Shown here: positions 50,473-55,000 of the stretch, in pieces
Layout: the number at the start of each line of letters is the position of its first letter
Numbering within the stretch: position 1 is the stretch's first letter
NCBI RefSeq assembly: GCF_030272615.1
Contig: NC_081405.1
Coordinates: forward strand, 577,174,752-577,229,751
Length of the DNA: 55,000 bases
Reading direction: 5' to 3'
DNA from: Cryptomeria japonica
Taxonomy: Eukaryota; Streptophyta; Pinopsida; Cupressales; Cupressaceae
Position numbers and translations under genes: made by a program
Notes under the pieces: model-generated
What the model was told of the DNA's origin: nothing
What the model saw: the letters and a program-made list of their open reading frames with translations, nothing else
Databases searched by the model: none

Positions 50473-50923
50473 AGTTGGCGGACTCGAAGTATAATTGTCA
50501 GCTTTTAGAAGACCAAGAGGTTATGTACACAATCTCCCAATAGAAGAGCGACCACAAGAATTACCTCTCCCCCCCATGACTATTCAGGAAGCACTTCCTC
50601 AAACAAAAGACTATTGGCCTCCATGGGATCAAAGAAAAAAATTAAAGCATAGACTCTAGACGATGTGGTGGTGTCCTCTGTGAAGAACTCTACACTATAA
50701 TTGAAAATTCATGAGGGAAACTGCAAGATAGTGAAGAGAAATACAATCTTGAAAAGTGGGAAGAATGGATCTTGGTTTGGGTGGGGCCAAGTCAGGTTGC
50801 TCCTCTAGAGGTTGACGAGATAGAAATCATATTAGGATTTGAAAAAGATCACACTCGTGGAACTTCGTGTGCGAGTGATTGATTGCGGTGTTTGGGTAAT
50901 GCATTCCAAATAGATACAGTTGC
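50290..50923 (+). pseudogene. DRM: DRM-type DNA methyltransferase fragment in the second CACTA element
   Basis: Plus-strand frames read GFGVPTKPIGPR, then APFFYYENDTFAPRDIW, VEQELADSKYN, after a frameshift GYVHNLPIEERPQ and PPMTIQEALPQTKDYWPPWD, after further breaks EKWEEWILVWVGPSQVAPLE, VDEIEIILGFEKDHTRG, a stop, and LRCLGNAFQIDTVA. This order matches the first half of the DRM catalytic domain up to the segment before motif I. At least two frameshifts and several stops are present. It is the same region, with the same downstream breaks, as 13,290-14,035, so the two CACTA elements descend from one capture. Real DRM enzymes work in the nucleus in RNA-directed DNA methylation; this piece cannot. 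Confidence 0.82.
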
Positions 50924-51575
50924 CTTGTTCCACACTATAGAAATTTTTGGATATTGACTTCCAAATATCCCTAGGTGCAAAAGTATCATTCTCATAATAG
51001 AAAAAAGGTGCTCCTTGCATGAACACATTGATTTCCTCCAAGCGTGGCCCAATAGGTTTCGCAGGAACTCCAAAACCAATTAGACCCTCTGGACATAAAT
51101 TAGAGACGTCACATCAGACACTCCAGACATTGTTTGTTTGTATTGCATACTATCTATCGATTTATTACCCTTAAACACTTTCCTCTGCCATTCTCCAATT
51201 TCTCTCTTCTAGGCAGCTGATGAGCTTGTTTCCATGTCATTCAAGATAATGCCTGCTTGCTTTCTTTTAGGAAATTTGCTTGCACATGACTCTTGAACTT
51301 GTATGTTCTGCTTCCATACAGATATAAATTTTAATTCACGCTCAGATAATAATTAAATAAAATAAGCATTTGTAATGAAAAGATTTAGTCATTCGATGTT
51401 ACATATTATCTGACAGAAAGGTCCTAGACAATTCTTGGAGAAAGGAAACATCATTGATAATCATTTTTTGCAAATAAAACTGAATCAAATAAATTAAAAA
51501 TGTTTCACGTAATTTTTAAAATTAGAACTCGTTCAATGCTTTCATGCACCGACGGCAAAGCCGTCTAACCCACAC
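50924..51575 (-). repeat. Inverted repeat, right arm (652 bp)
   Basis: This is an inverted copy of 49,821-50,472. It starts cttgttccacactatag and ends gccgtctaacccaca, after which the sequence is unrelated. It holds a reversed copy of the FFYYENDTFAP coding segment (minus, 50,924 to about 51,115). Confidence 0.88.
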
Positions 51576-52003
51576 CATTATGCATAATAGAACAAATCAA
51601 TATAATAGGCTATTATAAAGAATATATACAAAAATATGAAAGAACATTAAATTAGCATTACAAACCCATGAACCATTAAATAGTGAAGATAGATATAAAT
51701 TTGTAAATGTCTCCCTATAAACACCACAACCATAACCAAAACAAAAAAAATTCTTACCCGCAAAAACTTAGCTGGTGAGTTGCAAGTCTACAACATCTCT
51801 CAGATGATCAAACCGTTTCTTAATTTTGTTCTTTTGGTTAATCAATGGATTTAGTTTCATGTTCAAGTTTACTATTTGAAGCCTTCTGTTTCCCTATATT
51901 TGAGACATAATAAAATTCTTGTGAATAGGAAATTGATTCAGGAGTTACGTGTGAAGAATTTGGCAAAGTAAATGATGACAATCAAACTCAAATTTTATTT
52001 GTC
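51576..52003. other. Spacer between the inverted repeat and the DRM motif I pieces
   Basis: AT-rich with no identified gene. Sequence directly upstream of 52,004 could include former DRM intron. Confidence 0.4.
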
Positions 52004-52127
52004 TTGATTAAAGACTTTTATCCTGATGGCATTAAATTAAAGTTCTTTCTCTATTTTCTGGTGATCTATAGAACAGAGGTTGCTTTGCATCGACCTGGGA
52101 TACATTTAACTTGTGTTCTATCTGCGG
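52004..52127 (+). pseudogene. DRM: DRM motif I fragment, plus orientation
   Basis: The frame reads MIKDFYPDGIKLK, then a frame slip, then TEVALHRPGIHLTCVLSAEI, matching the SAM-binding motif I of DRM enzymes (normally a FSGIGGAEVALHRLGI-type sequence followed by VVSVEI). In DRM proteins it directly follows the LGNAFQIDTVA segment that ends the piece at 50,923. Confidence 0.72.
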
Positions 52128-52225
52128 AAATATGTATCCTAGGACAATGCAATGCAACCTCTGCTCCACCAATACCAGATAGAAGAGAAAGTTCTTTAAT
52201 TTAAAGCAATCACAATAAAATGCTT
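52128..52225 (-). pseudogene. DRM: DRM motif I fragment, minus orientation
   Basis: The minus strand reads LSLLSGIGGAEVALHCPRI, a near-intact motif I, head-to-head with the plus-strand fragment just to its left and separated by only about 20 bp. Confidence 0.72.
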
Positions 52226-52705
52226 TCAAGACATATATTAGGTATAAAAGGAAGCCTACCCTATCATTTGAAGGGGTTTACCTACAATTCAAGTGATCTC
52301 TTAATTATAAAATCAATTCAATTCCAAGTGAATGTGCAATCAAGCATTCATCAAGAATTGAAGGAGAAATCAAGTTAATAAAGATATTTAATAAAGATAT
52401 CATCTTTTAAATTAAGAAATGGGTAGGAGATTAAGAATACAAACCTTCCATATTGCACACTTCAAGGTATATTAAAATCAGTTTAAAGTGTATTCATTTA
52501 GGGACCTTTCATAAAATATTCTCAACTTACATATCATAAAAGGATCTGCTCCACTAATACCAGATAGAAGAGAAAGTACTTTGATTTAAAGCCATCAGGA
52601 TAAAATGCTTTCAAGACATATAAAATCAAGTGATCTCTTAGTTATACAATCAATTCAATTCCAAGTGAACAGGCAATCAAGCATTGAAGGAGAATTCAAG
52701 TTGGT
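52135..52705. repeat. Local direct duplication around DRM fragments
   Basis: The order ctgctccaccaataccagat, aaaatgctttcaagacatat, aagtgatctctta, caattcaattccaagtgaa and caatcaagcatt occurs from 52,158 and again from 52,552 in shortened form. Confidence 0.7.
52550..52622 (-). pseudogene. DRM: DRM motif I fragment, third copy
   Basis: The minus strand reads VLKAFYPDGFKSK and, in a shifted frame, LSLLSGISGA. It belongs to a direct repeat with 52,135-52,390, so it arose by local duplication of the preceding fragment with its flank. Confidence 0.6.
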
Positions 52706-52739
52706 GCAGGTGAATTTGGAAGACAAAAGGACTCAATGA

Positions 52740-53010
52740 AGCCATTAAAGACTTTTGAAGGTCTTAGGAGTGAAGAGCCAATCAATTATGCAGACAATGA
52801 AGCCATTAAAGACAATCACTGTTAGCATAGATTGCAGGATATGCACAAGATGTGTTTGAAATGGATTTAGAAACTTCCAACCAAATGTGATTAGTGAGTA
52901 TAGATGTTGTAGTGCAACTGCCCAGGTACACATGCATGCAAAATATGTAAGCTTAGATAAGGCACATGAACTATTTGACATAATGCCTCAAAGATCACCC
53001 AATATCCAAT
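52740..53010 (+). pseudogene. Pentatricopeptide-repeat (PPR) protein relic
   Basis: Short plus-strand peptides in different frames resemble PPR repeats: IAGYAQDVFEMDLE near 52,830 and HAKYVSLDKAHELFDIMPQRS near 52,935-52,995, the latter close to the usual MYAKCG-x-x-x-A-x-x-LFD-x-MPxR pattern. Frames change between them and stops are frequent. PPR proteins bind organellar RNA; this fragment is too short to be functional. Confidence 0.5.
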
Positions 53011-53190
53011 GACGGTTGGGAGAAAGAAAGCATCAATTTTTTGATAATCTTAAATATTTCTTTATTCATCACTATAAATCTATTATGAATATAGTCTCAA
53101 TATTGCAGAAATTTATCCTATTATGAATGCAATATTTAGGGATGTAATCTTTAAATTTTTTTTTTAATTAGGAAAAGGTCCTAATACAAT
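53011..53190. other. Short spacer
   Basis: AT-rich sequence with a T12-like run near 53,156; nothing recognised. Confidence 0.5.
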
Positions 53191-55000
53191 CCCCAACTGA
53201 TTAATCTACAGAAAGATACCACTAAAGAAAGAAATTCAATCCTCACCACTATGGTCTTGAAGGCTTTTAAGACACTTGGATTCCTTTTTTGGCCCGCTTT
53301 TCCTTGACCCTATGTTAAGATAGTAAACTAGTTTGAGAGAATCTATTGGGTGGGAAATTGTGTATGGTTGCAATTATTTTCATGCATGGAAAGTGATGTA
53401 AAGTTTTGACCAATAGAGGATAAGTATTTCTTGAACCTTCAAGGACATGTGTAGAGCATCGCATGGATGTTTCTCCATTATTGAACTCTTCGAGTATGTA
53501 AGTAAATTATTTTTGGTTGATGACACAGTAAGTGTGGTATTTGTCTTTTCCATATGTTGTGGATAATATTAATCAAATATGGAATTTTTTTGATGCTATA
53601 TACACTATGTTTTGGATTGAATTTAGGTAAGCGAAGAGGTAATGGAAGAATAAAAGAGGCACACAAAGGAAGAAGAGTGAAATAGGTGGTTTGGGATGGA
53701 GGTTACCTCATCAACATGAATGAATGCCTCATCTACAGAAGTAAAAGGTACCTCTAATGGTTTCAAAATTTGTCAATATAGTTATGATATACCAAATAAT
53801 CAAGTGGAATATCCTTTAGGTAACTAATATTATCTTCAAACTATTTATTTTGATTTTCATCATATCCTTTCCATGTGCATTTCCCTTGGTTTTAGTCCCA
53901 TTTTTTCTTTGTTTTATATATATTCAAAACAAAATTTATAGATGCCTCTACTTGTCTCACCACTCATTAATTGTTTGGGATTTTCATTCCATTCACCAAA
54001 GTTGGCATCTATTCTAAGACTTTGTGTCGTGGCCAAGCTAAATTATTATTCTCTCCATCTTGTTAATGACCATTTCATTAATGAATCCTTCCTCATAATT
54101 TTGGATAAGTGAGACAATGTTAGCTCAAGGAATCTTTTCAATCCTCTTTCAAGATTCTTTCCCAAGTAATAATCTTGCATATTGGAAAATAAATTACGCT
54201 TCTATTTTTCCAAGCTACTCTTCCTTATAATGTTTAGATTTATTCTAAAGTGCTCATTGTGACTTATGTTTACTACTCTTCTTATTAGTCTCATTCCAAT
54301 ATCTCCTACAAAAATGTGGAATGATTACATTTATATTTTATTTGTGTCTCCTAAATATCCACAAAATTTGAAACATTTACCCCAACTAATTAATCTACAG
54401 AAAGATACCACTAAAGAAAGAAATTCAATCCTCACCACTATGGTCTTGAAGGCTTTTAAGACACTTGGATTCCTATTTTGGCCCACTTTTCCTTGACCCT
54501 ATGTTAAGATAGTAAACTAGTTTGAGAGAATCTATTGGGTGGGAAATTGTGTATGGTTGCAATTATTTTCATTCATGGAAAGTGATTTAAAGTTTGGACC
54601 AATAGAGGATAAGTATTTCTTGAACCTTTAAGGACATGTGTAGAGCACCGCATGGATGTTTCTCCATTATTGAACTCTTTGAATATGTAAGTAAATTATT
54701 TTTGGTTGATGACACAGTAAGTGTGGTATTTGTCTTTTCGATATGTTGTGGATAATATTAATCAAATATAGAATTTTTTTGTTGCTATATACACTATGTT
54801 TTGGATTGAATTTAGGTAAGCGAAGAGGTAATGGAAGAATAAAAGAGGCACACAAAGGAAGAAGAGTGAAATAGGTGGTTTGGGATGGAGGTTACCTCAT
54901 CAACATGAATGAATGCCTCATCTATAGAAGTAAAAGGTACCTCTAATGGTTTCAAAATTTGTCAAAATAGTTATGATATACAAAATAATCAAGTGGAATA
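53191..55000. repeat. Tandem repeat with 1,189-bp unit, running off the window
   Basis: ccccaactgattaatctaca at 53,191 returns as ccccaactaattaatctaca at 54,380, and the match continues with very few changes to 55,000 (gtggaata at the end equals the region near 53,810). The unit holds short ORFs, such as a 62-codon minus ORF in both copies, but no recognised gene. It could be a tandem duplication or the start of LTR-like terminal repeats completed outside the window. Confidence 0.85.

Larger units (their letters stand above)
49495..51575. mobile_element. Second CACTA-family element (one end visible) with rearranged DRM fragment
   Basis: It begins CACTAGTACATTTGGG and shares with the right end of the 644-14,811 element the terminus, subterminal CGTCG/TCTGACA repeats (49,515-49,810), the non-coding flank and the DRM segment. 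Its other terminus was not found in the window. After the DRM segment the sequence turns back on itself: 50,924-51,575 is an inverted copy of 49,821-50,472. No transposase is visible. Further DRM pieces at 52.0-52.6 kb may belong to the same element. Confidence 0.7.

Noticed and set aside
50832-51079. Minus-strand ORFs as separate genes
   Set aside because: They are the inverted copy of the DRM fragment in the right arm of the inverted repeat.

Overview
The window looks like repeat-dominated nuclear DNA of a land plant, probably a large-genome gymnosperm such as a conifer. This rests on Ty1/copia and LINE coding relics with plant-type domains, a CACTA-type DNA transposon, tRNA-iMet primer sites, fragments of plant genes (DRM-type DNA methyltransferase, U-box protein, PPR protein), AT-rich spacers and the lack of any clearly intact host gene. 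The species cannot be fixed from the sequence alone. There are no rRNA, tRNA or CRISPR features.

Positions 1-20,413 are one four-level transposon nest. The outermost layer is a non-autonomous LTR element on the minus strand. Its right LTR is 19,009-20,413, its left LTR is split into 1-643 and 14,815-15,326, and its interior has no gag-pol but carries arrays of a short ATGCGCTAA-like motif. The left LTR was split by a 14.2-kb CACTA transposon (644-14,811; 3-bp duplication AAG). The CACTA element was entered by a copia element (2,570-12,464; 448-bp LTRs; 5-bp duplication ATAAT). The integrase core of that copia was entered by a second copia (5,496-8,621; duplication GAGTA). The CACTA layer itself carries a decayed piece of a DRM-type de novo DNA methyltransferase gene (13,290-14,035, minus).

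Positions 20,414-37,700 are AT-rich spacer with scattered relics: a plus-strand LINE 3' fragment (25,123-26,170), a once-interrupted ORF with an acidic tail (26,739-27,407), an intact 254-codon ORF of unknown function (28,324-29,088, minus), a nearly complete but dead L1-like LINE (about 29,300-35,285, minus) whose ORF1 stop overlaps the ORF2 start as ATGA, a U-box/ARM fragment (36,389-36,694) and an unidentified coding relic (37,192-37,680).

Positions 37,834-44,777 hold a 1.65-kb direct repeat at both ends of a 3.6-kb segment with a coiled-coil/zinc-knuckle ORF that contains a 66-codon tandem duplication. Positions 44,778-49,494 hold no recognisable gene, only a degenerate tandem repeat and an (AG)51 microsatellite.

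Positions 49,495-52,640 begin with a second CACTA terminus of the same family and again carry DRM fragments. Here 652 bp are present as a long inverted repeat (49,821-50,472 and 50,924-51,575), so a transcript could fold into double-stranded RNA that includes DRM exon sequence. A PPR relic and a 1,189-bp tandem repeat running off the window complete it. The most notable signal is a transposon family that has picked up, and in one copy inverted, pieces of the enzyme plants use to methylate and silence transposons.
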